Shown here piece by piece: positions 43,150-50,972 of a stretch of 64,000 nucleotides of DNA (position 1 is its first letter; the number at the start of each line of letters is the position of its first letter). Source of the stretch: Deinococcus apachensis DSM 19763 (GTDB lineage Bacteria; Deinococcota; Deinococci; Deinococcales; Deinococcaceae); contig NZ_KB906398.1 of NCBI RefSeq assembly GCF_000381345.1, positions 1 to 64,000 of the forward strand. Direction: 5' to 3'. The translations under genes were made by a program, and so were the position numbers. The notes under the pieces are model-generated. The model saw only the letters and a program-made list of their open reading frames with translations, searched no databases and was not told the DNA's origin.

Positions 43150-43641
43150 TCAAAAGGGCAGAACGAGGTCCGTATCCGGTCCGGGTGGATAGGGGTAACC
43201 CAGCACGCGCCCCAACGCGAGCATCTGCCCCTTGTGATGGAACTCGTGCGTCACGGGGTGCATCACCAGCCAGCGCTGCGTCACCCGCAAGTGGCCCTCC
43301 TCCCGCATCTCGACCTCCAGGGGAGCATCCAGCTCGGTGAATTGCCCGAAGGCCTGTTCGAGAACATCGTCCACTTCCTGAAACGCCGCCCGCATCGCGG
43401 GAACATCCCTGAGGGTTGCAGCGTCGCGCCTCTGCTGGTACTGCTTCAACCCCAACCCACGGGCTCCGACCCACACCAGGTAGCACTGGGCGATGTGGGC
43501 CTGAATGTTGCGGAGGCTGCCATAGGCGAAGTCTTGGCGCTCCAGGGTGTACACCTCCGGCGGCAACGTGTCCAGCCACGCGAAGACCCGTTCACGTGAG
43601 CCTTTCACCCAGCCATAGACCAACCGCAAGTCGCTGTTCAC
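43150..43641 (-). CDS. DinB-like metalloprotein within the prophage
   Basis: The 163-residue four-helix protein has the DinB/YfiT metal site: His49 in IQAHIAQ and HEFHHKGQ with His132 and His136. The C-terminal ending GYPYPPGPDTDLVLPF is also typical. Deinococcus carries many DinB paralogues, some damage-inducible; related enzymes use bacillithiol or other thiols. A GTG at 43639-43641 follows TAGACT by 6 nt (leaderless pattern). It is cargo in the late operon and reads the same way as the tail genes. Confidence 0.82.
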   Translation of the reverse strand: MNSDLRLVYGWVKGSRERVFAWLDTLPPEVYTLERQDFAYGSLRNIQAHIAQCYLVWVGARGLGLKQYQQRRDAATLRDVPAMRAAFQEVDDVLEQAFGQFTELDAPLEVEMREEGHLRVTQRWLVMHPVTHEFHHKGQMLALGRVLGYPYPPGPDTDLVLPF

Positions 43642-43677
43642 CTGCCCAGTCTAACGAGGGCAATACCTGGGCGGGGA

Positions 43678-44513
43678 TCAGGATGTCCGTCTGGCTGCCG
43701 CAGCGATATTGGGCCACACGGGCAACAGCCCGGCGGCATACACCTCATCCGGGCAGTCCCCGGCCACCACCCACGCCACGATGGCCCGGGCCTCCTCCGC
43801 ACTCATTCCAGGGTACGGCTCCACCGCGGCGAGCTGCTGGCCTGGGTCGTGCTGCGGCGCGTCCGGGTCGCCCAGGTACTTTTGAAGGGTGATGCGGTAG
43901 GCGCGCTGGAAGCGGCGATCCTTGAGGGTGAGCGGGACCATCTCCCCCGCCTTGCGGCGGTCGTAATCGTCGAGCACCTTCTGCACCGGGGACGGCTCGC
44001 CCTTGGGCCCCGGCTCGTCGGTCAGGCCTTCCAGACGGCGGGCATCGAGCTGGACATCCAGCTTGGACCGGAGCATGCGGTACCGACCCCGCTGGAGGAA
44101 CAGAAGCTGGGGGAAGGTCAGGGCGGTGAGCTGGGCGATGGTGTACTCGGTGGTCCCCAGCACATCCCAGACCATTTCCTCCAGTTCCTCCGCCGTCAGG
44201 CTTTTTTTTCGCCGCTACCTGGCATCTCGCCGTACAGGAGGACATGCTCCAGCACCTGCAGCGTGGGGATATCCAGGCGTTCCATCAGCCACTCGGTCGT
44301 GATGCTCGCGGGGTCAACCTTCGTGCGGCAGCGCTGCCTCAACTTCAAGGCGAGGTGTTCGCAGCGTGCATCGAAAGCGCCATTCTCCCTGGCCTGAAGT
44401 GCGAAGTACTCGCCTGCCTCCATGATGGTGAGCGGCGCGGCTTCGAACTCCACGTCCCCCACCTTGAACGTGTGCTCACTGCGCCCGGCGAGGGCGACGA
44501 ATAACTGACTCAC
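43678..44513 (-). CDS. Tail assembly chaperone gpGT-type fusion (via -1 frameshift)
   Basis: The upstream frame (44513 to 44196) ends in GEKKA-stop. A slip of -1 at the A8 run (44202-44209) continues as SLTAEELEEMVWDVLG and runs to 43678, giving about 278 residues. The second frame has coherent protein before its first ATG (LTAEELEEM), so independent initiation at ATG 44175 is unlikely. This mirrors lambda gpG/gpGT, which coat the tape measure during tail assembly. Normally the tape measure gene follows immediately; here the cargo cassette intervenes. Confidence 0.85.
44196..44513 (-). CDS. Tail assembly chaperone gpG-type (unshifted product)
   Basis: The 105-residue product ends at TGA 44196-44198. 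It is a mostly helical protein (EAGEYFALQARENGAFDARC, EWLMERLDIPTLQVLEHVLL) just downstream of the tail tube, the usual gpG position. The start is a GTG at 44511-44513 overlapping the preceding stop (GTGA). Confidence 0.85.
   Translation of the reverse strand: MSQLFVALAGRSEHTFKVGDVEFEAAPLTIMEAGEYFALQARENGAFDARCEHLALKLRQRCRTKVDPASITTEWLMERLDIPTLQVLEHVLLYGEMPGSGEKKA
44202..44209 (-). promoter_or_regulatory. Programmed -1 frameshift site (A8)
   Basis: The minus strand reads GGC-GAA-AAA-AAA-GCC-TGA. Slipping back one base on A-AAA-AAA gives AGC-CTG-ACG and the downstream frame. This is the canonical heptamer context of siphophage tail chaperones. Confidence 0.85.
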
Positions 44514-44743
44514 ACCACCTCCGGGAAAAGAAAACCCTCCGCTGGCCGGTTCATGCCGTACGCCAGCTTCGGGAGTCTGTATTTGCGGTTCTCAACAATG
44601 ATCTGCGTCCCTGCCCGGATCGCCCTGTGCGCGCACAGTGACGGCACCTGCAAGCCTCCCGGGGTGACGCGAGGCGCAAAAAGCGTGACCAGGACCGGCC
44701 CCCGCTTCGTGCGCCTCACCTGGGTGTACCCCGCGTCACCCAC
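44510..44743 (-). CDS. Hypothetical phage protein, 77 aa
   Basis: The short basic beta-rich product (TKRGPVLVTLFAPRV, GTQIIVENRKYRLPKLAYGM) lies between tail tube and chaperone, 6 bp after the tube gene and overlapping the chaperone start by 4 bp. It resembles an SH3-like fold, but no family is recognised. Confidence 0.6.
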   Translation of the reverse strand: MGDAGYTQVRRTKRGPVLVTLFAPRVTPGGLQVPSLCAHRAIRAGTQIIVENRKYRLPKLAYGMNRPAEGFLFPEVV

Positions 44744-44749
44744 TGGAGA

Positions 44750-45229
44750 TCAGGTCGCGCTAGGGAAGGTGGGATCGCCGACGCGCACCCATTCCACGCT
44801 GAAGCCGTAGATCGTCAGGCCGGTGGAGTCAGTGCCCTGCTCGCCGAGGTACACCAGGATGGCCTGCCCCTGGAACGACATGGCGTTGGCGTCAGTGTAC
44901 CGCGCCATCACATCGTTGCCCGCGCTTCCCTTCCCCATGCCGGTCAGGATCATCTTCTGAACGGTGGTGTTCTTCGGGCTGGCGATGACCTGGAATCCCT
45001 GGGTTCCAGGCTGGTTGCGGACGTTGATCGCCGTCTGGGACTTCCCCGTCTCGTCGGCGAAGAGTTCCTGCCGGTCGATCTGCGCGTTGGGGCGGTAGCC
45101 GTCCATCTGGTTGGCGGTGGGCACCAGGGCGTAGCTGAGGGGGGTCGTGGCGGGGTCGAGGGCCAGTTCCAGCTTCGCCTTCGCGCGGTTCGTGCCGGAC
45201 TGGTTCGGGGTGTACGTGAGGTCAGCCAT
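44750..45229 (-). CDS. Major tail tube protein
   Basis: The 159-residue product (start MADLTYTPNQSGTNRAKAKL) contains the typical tube-protein pattern of an RQELFADETGKSQTAINVRN hairpin and a long beta-sheet ending GFSVEWVRVGDPTFPSAT. Its position before the chaperone frameshift cassette supports the call. It polymerises as hexamer rings to form the tail tube. Confidence 0.8.
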   Translation of the reverse strand: MADLTYTPNQSGTNRAKAKLELALDPATTPLSYALVPTANQMDGYRPNAQIDRQELFADETGKSQTAINVRNQPGTQGFQVIASPKNTTVQKMILTGMGKGSAGNDVMARYTDANAMSFQGQAILVYLGEQGTDSTGLTIYGFSVEWVRVGDPTFPSAT

Positions 45230-45270
45230 ATGGGCTCCTGTGGGTTAGACGAGAGGCGGGGTGCCGGTTA

Positions 45271-45483
45271 TCACTTCGCCTTGTAGGCGTGGAACGCCTC
45301 GAAGGCCTGGGGCAGGGCCGCCATGGCCTTCTCAGCGGTCTCAGCAGTCACGGTGAGGGTGTTGCCCTCCGCGTCCGTGGCGTACAGCCGCACACCGCCC
45401 TCCACGGTCACGGGCTCGCCGTAGGTGAGGGTGTCGACTTCCTTGCTGGCGGTCTTCTCTTTCTGTTCGGCCATGATGGTCAC
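45271..45483 (-). CDS. Small phage protein, 70 aa
   Basis: The acidic product begins MAEQKEKTASKEVDTLTYGE (or 3 residues earlier from GTG 45483 overlapping the preceding stop) and contains RLYATDAEGNTLTVTAETAE. It is probably a small tail or head-tail accessory protein. No family is recognised. Confidence 0.6.
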   Translation of the reverse strand: MTIMAEQKEKTASKEVDTLTYGEPVTVEGGVRLYATDAEGNTLTVTAETAEKAMAALPQAFEAFHAYKAK

Positions 45484-45874
45484 TCCAGGTAGGTCAGCCT
45501 GAGGCGGATAGCCGCCCAGGGGCGGGCGCGCTCAGGGTCGAATTGCACGGGGACGTCCGCGCCCAGCTCACACCCCGCGAGGGGGGGCAGGCCGGGGTGA
45601 GCGGTCACGAGGTCGGGCAGGCGCCGCACCTTCTGCATCCGCTCCCGCAGGTCGGCCAGCTCCTCCCCCTGGCCGCCGTACACGGTGACAAGCACCTGCA
45701 TGGACCGGACCTGGGGAGCGTGCCCATCGGCCTGCTGGAAGAGTTGCCGCTCCGGGCTGCCGGGAAGATCGGAGACGACGGCGTAAGGGCCAGGGGCAGC
45801 CCCTTGGGGTTGGGGGAGCGGTCGAACACCTGGACATTCGGCAGGAGGGCGGGGAGGGCTTGCAGGGTGTTCAT
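45480..45874 (-). pseudogene. Minor tail / tail-completion protein, single-base frameshift
   Basis: Reading from ATG 45872-45874 (overlapping the preceding stop, ATGA) gives MNTLQALPALLPNVQVFDRS, and then the sensible protein moves to another frame: GPYAVVSDLPGSPERQLFQQ through MQVLVTVYGG to the stop at 45480. One base appears missing between about 45780 and 45800 in a run of G/C homopolymers. The second frame has no start codon of its own upstream, so this is one gene of about 131 codons. Its family is the siphophage tail-terminator/completion type by position. Confidence 0.65.
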
Positions 45875-46254
45875 TTCACCCCCACCGCCTCCCGCACCGC
45901 CCGGTGAACGTCCTGGTCGTAGAGGGCGTCGTCCATGAAAGGCCTGCCTCCCTCCTCCGGGGCCTTGAAGTGCAGGTCGGCCACGTACTCGGGCGGGTCG
46001 ATGATGGAGCCGAACTCCGCCCGCATCTCCCCGGCCTGGCGGGCATCCATGCTGTCCCGCAACCGGCCGGTCTGCTCGGCGGGGTATTCCCCCTCCCGGC
46101 TGGAGCGGTTCGGCTGCCCCGCATACTGCGCGCCGCCGCCTCCCCCACTGAGCTTCTCGCGCAGGGTGTCCGCAGCAGCCTCCGCCCCCTTCAGGGCCAG
46201 CCCAGTGAGCTGCTGCCGAAGCTGACCCAGCCCAGCGGCGCTGACCTTAGCCAC
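45871..46254 (-). CDS. HK97 gp10-like head-tail / tail-completion protein
   Basis: The 127-residue product matches the layout of HK97 gp10-type proteins: N-terminal LRQQLTGLALKGAEAAADTL, PNRSSREGEYPAEQTGRLRD in the middle, and PFMDDALYDQDVHRAVREAV at the end. It sits between the connector-type gene and the frameshifted tail gene. Confidence 0.78.
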   Translation of the reverse strand: MAKVSAAGLGQLRQQLTGLALKGAEAAADTLREKLSGGGGGAQYAGQPNRSSREGEYPAEQTGRLRDSMDARQAGEMRAEFGSIIDPPEYVADLHFKAPEEGGRPFMDDALYDQDVHRAVREAVGVK

Positions 46255-47026
46255 CCGTCACTTCCCCCGGAGCGAGGAGAGGCACGACCCACAGAACGCC
46301 CTGCCCGCCCTCGTCGCGGGCGTCCTGGGTGGGGTAGTAGCGGTCCCCGCCTGCCTCGATGACGAAGCCGGTCTGGCCCAACCCGGTGGGCACTCGGGGG
46401 GAGAGGGGCGTGAGGCCGGGCGCGCTGAAAGGGAAGTAGGCGACAAATCTCGGCACGGGCAGCCCGGCATCGGAGGCCAGCCGCACCGTCCGTTCCTCGG
46501 CGGGCATCAGCAGGCCGCGGAGGGTGAGGCGCGTTTCCGGGCCGACCGGCCGCCGCCCGTCGTCGTCGAACCCACCGGTGGGCTGGCCGGAGCGCACGAT
46601 GACGAGGTCCTCGCCGACCACGTCCAGCACCGCCTGTGTTCCGGTCGCGCCCACGGCCAGCAGCAGCTCCGGGGTGGGAATCAGCCCGGGCACGACTTGG
46701 ACGCAGGTCGCGACGCGCTGCCCGGTGAAGTCGCTGGGCTCCCCCCACGGCCCGACGACGAGCAGGCCGCCCTGCCAAGGGAGGGCGCTGCCAGTCGCCG
46801 GGCGTGGGTCCTCTGGATGAACGAGGAGCGCGCGCAGGCTCGCCAGGGCCGGATCGGTGACGCGCCGACCCGCCCGGGCCTGGGGGTTGGAGTCCAGGTC
46901 CTTCACCCTGAAGTGGCAGGAGGTCCCGTCGCTCCAGGTTCCGAAGTGCCGGAAGCGCAGCGCGTTGAGTTCCGGATCCGCCTGCACCTCGCAGGCCGCC
47001 CCTATCACCTCGTCAGGGAGGCTCAT
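46247..47026 (-). CDS. Phage head-tail region protein, 259 aa
   Basis: Start ATG 47024-47026 overlaps the preceding stop (ATGA). The product has a beta-rich fold (LLVVGPWGEPSDFTGQRVAT, AVLDVVGEDLVIVRSGQPTG) and PRFVAYFPFSAPGLTPLSPR near the end. It is probably a connector or tail-adaptor protein. No specific family is recognised. Confidence 0.62.
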   Translation of the reverse strand: MSLPDEVIGAACEVQADPELNALRFRHFGTWSDGTSCHFRVKDLDSNPQARAGRRVTDPALASLRALLVHPEDPRPATGSALPWQGGLLVVGPWGEPSDFTGQRVATCVQVVPGLIPTPELLLAVGATGTQAVLDVVGEDLVIVRSGQPTGGFDDDGRRPVGPETRLTLRGLLMPAEERTVRLASDAGLPVPRFVAYFPFSAPGLTPLSPRVPTGLGQTGFVIEAGGDRYYPTQDARDEGGQGVLWVVPLLAPGEVTGG

Positions 47027-47451
47027 CGGGCCGCCCCCGGGAACAGGCCCCGTGATGGCGTCCCCGGAACGGCGAGCGCCAGAAACCCGTCGGCGAGGCT
47101 GTCCCACTGCCCGGCGGCCAGGGCCAGCGTGCCGTCCGTGCTCGTCGCCGCCCGGTACTTCACCTCGATTTCGTCCGGGATCTTGATGGATTCGATCACT
47201 CGCGCCGCCCCGCTCTCGGCCACGTTCTCCAGCGTCACCACGCCCTTGACCTGAGCCATCAGGGCGAGCGCCTTCGCGGCAATGGCCGTCTTGACACCGG
47301 TCAAGGCCTCGGCGCCCAGCAGGTCGGGGGGCACGTGGCGCTTCCCCAGCTCTCCGGCAGCCCACAAGATTGCGAGCGTCACGAACTGCGGTTCGGGCTC
47401 CGGCGCCCCGGGCAGCAGGTCCGGCACGTCCCCGTCCCTCATGGTCACCAC
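47023..47451 (-). CDS. Head-tail connector-like protein, 142 aa
   Basis: A mostly helical N-terminal half (QFVTLAILWAAGELGKRHVP, AKALALMAQVKGVVTLENVA) and a beta-rich C-terminus fit small connector proteins in the position after the capsid genes. No family motif is certain. Confidence 0.6.
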   Translation of the reverse strand: MVTMRDGDVPDLLPGAPEPEPQFVTLAILWAAGELGKRHVPPDLLGAEALTGVKTAIAAKALALMAQVKGVVTLENVAESGAARVIESIKIPDEIEVKYRAATSTDGTLALAAGQWDSLADGFLALAVPGTPSRGLFPGAAR

Positions 47452-47455
47452 GGGC

Positions 47456-47932
47456 TTAACCCTCGACCAGCGTGCCCGTGCGCAGCCCGGCCGCGATGCG
47501 GGCCGTCGGCTTCACCTGCATGGGCTCGGCCCCGACGACGCGCTGCCCCTCGTCTTGATCAGGGTCCGCGTAGGTTCCCCCGTACGCCGCGATGGTCGTG
47601 TTGACCTGCACCTTGAGCGTGAGAGGCGCGGGCGGGGGGGGAATGATCTCCAATGCCTGGAGCACGGTGACGCGCGTAGCGGCCGGGTCGCTGGCCGCCT
47701 CGCTGAGCCACGTCTGGAGCTGTGAGGCGGGAAGGTTGACGCTGCCGAGGTCCAAGTCGAGGGCCGCTTCAAGCTGAGCGGTGAGGATTTCGAGCCGCAC
47801 CCCTTCCGGGTCGGTTGCCAGCCGGTCAGCCCAGGTTTGCAACACGGCGGCCTTGGGGTCACTCGCCTCAGGGTCGATGACGATGCCAAGCTTCTCCTGA
47901 ATGAGCGCGGCGTTTTCTCTCTTGGTGGGCAT
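47456..47932 (-). CDS. Phage structural-region protein, 158 aa
   Basis: It lies between capsid and connector-like genes. A helical start (RENAALIQEKLGIVIDPEAS) is followed by TAQLEAALDLDLGSVNLPAS and a beta-rich C-terminus. It could be a head-completion protein; no recognised family. Confidence 0.6.
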   Translation of the reverse strand: MPTKRENAALIQEKLGIVIDPEASDPKAAVLQTWADRLATDPEGVRLEILTAQLEAALDLDLGSVNLPASQLQTWLSEAASDPAATRVTVLQALEIIPPPPAPLTLKVQVNTTIAAYGGTYADPDQDEGQRVVGAEPMQVKPTARIAAGLRTGTLVEG

Positions 47933-47991
47933 GGGGACCTCCGGGGTGGGGCGTGTGGCCCCCGCGCCGGTCCGCGCGGAGGCGGGGGCGG

Positions 47992-49089
47992 CTACTGGAG
48001 CGTGAGGGTGATCGCGGCGCCCTGGTCGGGCTTGCTGAAGCCGAGCATCTCGGTGATCTGCACGGCGGTCAGGTCACGGCGGATGATGTCCTCGTAGCGC
48101 ACGAGGTCGAAGCGCGGGTCGTAGTGCTGGGTCAGGGCCGCCGCCGGGTCAATGGCCATGAGCTGCCGGGTGCCGGTCAGCACGCTGCGCTGGGGCGGCA
48201 GTTTGGGGCGCATCCCGTAGATCAGCGGGAAGGTGCCGGTTTGGCGGAAGTCCTCTCCCGCCGTCGCGGCGGCGCCGGTGATGCCCTCCATGGACAGCGC
48301 CGTTCCCAGCGCTTCCGTCGACCCGGTGAGCACGGCGGGGTCGGCTCCGTATCCCTCGGACTTCATCAGGAGGGCGATGAAATCGCCGGGGGTCAGCGAC
48401 GCGCCCGCCGCGGCCACGTTCGGCGCGGCGTTGTTGTTGCCGTCGCCGTTGCGCAGGATGTCCAGCGCCTTCCTGATCTTGTTGCGGTCGGCCTGACGGC
48501 GAACCTTGAGCAGCCAGCGGTCCAGGGTGGAGAGGCTGGCGTTGAGCACGGCCTCCAGCGAGGCCTCAAGCCGCCCGCCGTACTTGAGCAGGCGCACCAC
48601 AGCGTCGCCCTGCGTGATGGTCAGCACGGGGTACTCGGCGCCCTCGGCGACGCGCGCGAGATCCGCATTCTCGTCGTCGGTAAAGCTCAGGAGCTGGGTG
48701 GCGACGACGCTGGCCTCGACGGGCACGACGTCCGTCACCACATCGGCCAGCACCAGGCCGTTGCGGCTCTCGCGGCCCACCTCGCGGTAGCGCTCCTCGA
48801 TGTAGAGCGGGAAGAGGATGCGGTTGTCGTCCTGCCGGAAGAACGCGTCGTTCACGGTGGTCGCGGCGTTGCGGCCCTTGGGCTGGAGTCCGGCGCCGCG
48901 CACGATGAGCTGCTTCCAGGCGTCCACGCTCTGCCCGGCGCTGTTGCGGACGTTGGGGTCGTACAGGCCCTCGTCGATCTCGCCGTTGTCCGCGAGGTGC
49001 TGGAGATGCTGCGCGAAGGTGTGGTTGGCGGCCTGCGCTTCCTTCTTGAGCGCCAGGGTGATGTCGGCCAGCTTGCGGATCTTGCTCAT
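47992..49089 (-). CDS. Major capsid protein (HK97-fold expected)
   Basis: ATG 49087-49089 follows GGAGGAATC. The 365-residue product has a helical N-terminal arm (MSKIRKLADITLALKKEAQA) and a main body with VVATQLLSFTDDENADLARV, ERLYREVG-like and LILFPLYIEER segments, ending near GFSKPDQGAAITLTLQ. Position directly after the protease/scaffold and decoration genes and the length support a capsid. The HK97 fold is inferred from context. Confidence 0.82.
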   Translation of the reverse strand: MSKIRKLADITLALKKEAQAANHTFAQHLQHLADNGEIDEGLYDPNVRNSAGQSVDAWKQLIVRGAGLQPKGRNAATTVNDAFFRQDDNRILFPLYIEERYREVGRESRNGLVLADVVTDVVPVEASVVATQLLSFTDDENADLARVAEGAEYPVLTITQGDAVVRLLKYGGRLEASLEAVLNASLSTLDRWLLKVRRQADRNKIRKALDILRNGDGNNNAAPNVAAAGASLTPGDFIALLMKSEGYGADPAVLTGSTEALGTALSMEGITGAAATAGEDFRQTGTFPLIYGMRPKLPPQRSVLTGTRQLMAIDPAAALTQHYDPRFDLVRYEDIIRRDLTAVQITEMLGFSKPDQGAAITLTLQ

Positions 49090-49152
49090 GATTCCTCCAG
49101 GGGGCAAAGAGAACGCCACCCCGGAGGGTGGCCGCGAGTCACGTGTGGGGCC

Positions 49153-49500
49153 TCAGAGCTTGACGTTGGCGAGGCCCGCTTTGGCGATGTTCACCAGGAC
49201 GTGGGTGCCGCCCGCGCCCACCTTGGCCTTCCCGGCGCCGTCCACGACGAGCGTCTGGTAGCCCAGGGGCAGCGTGCCCACGGTGGGAATGTCGGTGAAG
49301 CCCGCGCCCTCCAGGGCGACGGCGCCGAGGCCGTCACTCTCGCTGGTCAGCACCTTGCCGGTCAGAGGGGCGCCATCCGCGCCGCGCCCGACGGTCGCGG
49401 TCGTGGTGTGGGTGACGCAGTCGCCGACCACGGTGCCCGCGGCGAGTTGCATGGTGGGAAAGGCATTCTGGCCCTGAAAAACGAGTTCTCCGTACTTCAT
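49153..49500 (-). CDS. Capsid decoration / head stabilisation protein
   Basis: The 115-residue beta-rich product (MKYGELVFQGQNAFPTMQLA, VVGDCVTHTTTATVGRGADG) is of the DUF2190-like small head protein type and lies between protease and capsid, a common position for the decoration protein. Confidence 0.72.
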   Translation of the reverse strand: MKYGELVFQGQNAFPTMQLAAGTVVGDCVTHTTTATVGRGADGAPLTGKVLTSESDGLGAVALEGAGFTDIPTVGTLPLGYQTLVVDGAGKAKVGAGGTHVLVNIAKAGLANVKL

Positions 49501-49535
49501 GGGGTCCTCCGGGGGATGCGGGAGTGAGGGGGCGT

Positions 49536-50972
49536 TCAGAAATCGAACGCGCGAGCGGGCGTCTTCGGTGAGGGGCGGTCGTCCTTCTGTTCGGTGGGCG
49601 GGGCGCCCAGGTCCCCGGCGCTCAGTCGCCCCCCGGGAAAGCGGGACGCCTGCTGGGCGGTGAGGTCGTCCACCAGGCCGCGCAGGTCCTCCACGGTCGC
49701 GGCCTTTGCCAAGCGGCCCACCCTGGCCAGCGCGGCGGTGTTCTCCGCCCCGTACACGGTGACGGCGAGGCGGGAAACCTGCCCTTCGAGGTCCGCGCGG
49801 TAGGCGGCGCCGTCGGCGGCCTGGGCGCGCAGGGTGGCGAGGGCGGCCGGGGTCAGGGCGCCCGGTTCCACGCCCAGGGCGCTGGCGACCGCCTCCTGCT
49901 GGGCCTGGCCGCCCGCGTCGTAGGCCGCGCTTTCCACGGCCGTGAAGGTGGCCTGAGCGCGCGCCTGGGCGTTCTCGGCGTCCGTGTCGAGGGCGTGCGT
50001 CTTGCCGGTCCGGTCTTTGAGTTCGAGGAGCACGGGGCCCTCCTGGGGAGTCGCGTCCGCGCCCTTGACGGGCCGGACGGGAGAGGACGGAGGGGGGGAA
50101 GCGGCGGCGAGGTGATCAGCGAGCACGCCCGCGAGGTTCCCCACGGAATCCACGAGGCCCTGGTCCATGGCCTCCTGACCGAACCACACGTCGCCGGTCG
50201 CCCACTTGCGGGCGGTGGCGACGGACACGTCCCGGCCCAGGGCGATGTCGGCGACAAAGGCGTCGCGCAGCCGGTCCACCTCGCTCTGCCACTGGTCGAG
50301 GACGACGCCGTTCATCGCTTCGGCGGGTTGCCCGAGGGCCTTGCGCTCGGCCGAGCGGACGTAGGTGACCTTGAGGCCCTCGCCCTCCAGGGCGGCCGTC
50401 TCATCGGTATGGGTACCGATCACACCGATGCTGCCCACCTCCGCGGCGGGGGTGACGACGATCTCACTGGCCCCACAGGCGATCCAGTACGCGGCCGAGC
50501 ACATCAACGTGTTGGCGACGGCGGTGACCCGCTTGGTCGCCGCCGCCTCCCGAACCGCCTGGGCGGCCACGTCCACGCCTGCCACCGCTCCCCCGCCGCT
50601 GTCCACGTCGAGGACGATGGAGGCGACGCCCGGATCCTGGGCGGCCTCCCGCACCTGGGCGGCGAAGGTGTGAGGGTCGATGGCGCCGCAGAGGTCCACC
50701 ATCAGCGAGCCCCGGGGGAAGATGGTGCCGTGCAGGCCAAGCACGGCCACGCCGGGCGCCTGCTCCTGGGCGGCGGTGATGGCCTCGGCGTGCCGCGCCC
50801 TGGCCTCGCGGACCTCGGCGAGCAGGGTCTCGCCCGCGCTGGCGCCCCGCAGGTAGACGCCGAAGCCCGTGACGATGTCGCGGAGTTGATCACCCCGGAT
50901 GGCCCACTTGCCGTTGGCGATCAGGGCGGTGAGGCCGGAGAGGCGGGCGGGGGAACGGGCTTTCCGGGTCAT
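49536..50972 (-). CDS. S49 (SppA/ClpP-fold) prohead protease with scaffold tail
   Basis: The 478-residue product has an S49 protease domain at about 70-290: oxyanion LDVDSGGG, nucleophile Ser159 in TLMCSAAYWIACGA and general base Lys211 in SAERKALG. Residues 320-478 are Ala/Glu/Gln helical and likely form an internal scaffold, as in lambda gpC/Nu3. It matures the head shell. ATG overlaps the stop of the portal gene (ATGA-type overlap at 50969-50972). Confidence 0.92.
   Translation of the reverse strand: MTRKARSPARLSGLTALIANGKWAIRGDQLRDIVTGFGVYLRGASAGETLLAEVREARARHAEAITAAQEQAPGVAVLGLHGTIFPRGSLMVDLCGAIDPHTFAAQVREAAQDPGVASIVLDVDSGGGAVAGVDVAAQAVREAAATKRVTAVANTLMCSAAYWIACGASEIVVTPAAEVGSIGVIGTHTDETAALEGEGLKVTYVRSAERKALGQPAEAMNGVVLDQWQSEVDRLRDAFVADIALGRDVSVATARKWATGDVWFGQEAMDQGLVDSVGNLAGVLADHLAAASPPPSSPVRPVKGADATPQEGPVLLELKDRTGKTHALDTDAENAQARAQATFTAVESAAYDAGGQAQQEAVASALGVEPGALTPAALATLRAQAADGAAYRADLEGQVSRLAVTVYGAENTAALARVGRLAKAATVEDLRGLVDDLTAQQASRFPGGRLSAGDLGAPPTEQKDDRPSPKTPARAFDF

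Noticed and set aside
44175..44195. Independent start of the second tail-chaperone frame at ATG 44175
   Set aside because: Sensible protein (LTAEELEEM) already precedes that ATG and an A8 slippery run connects it to the first frame.
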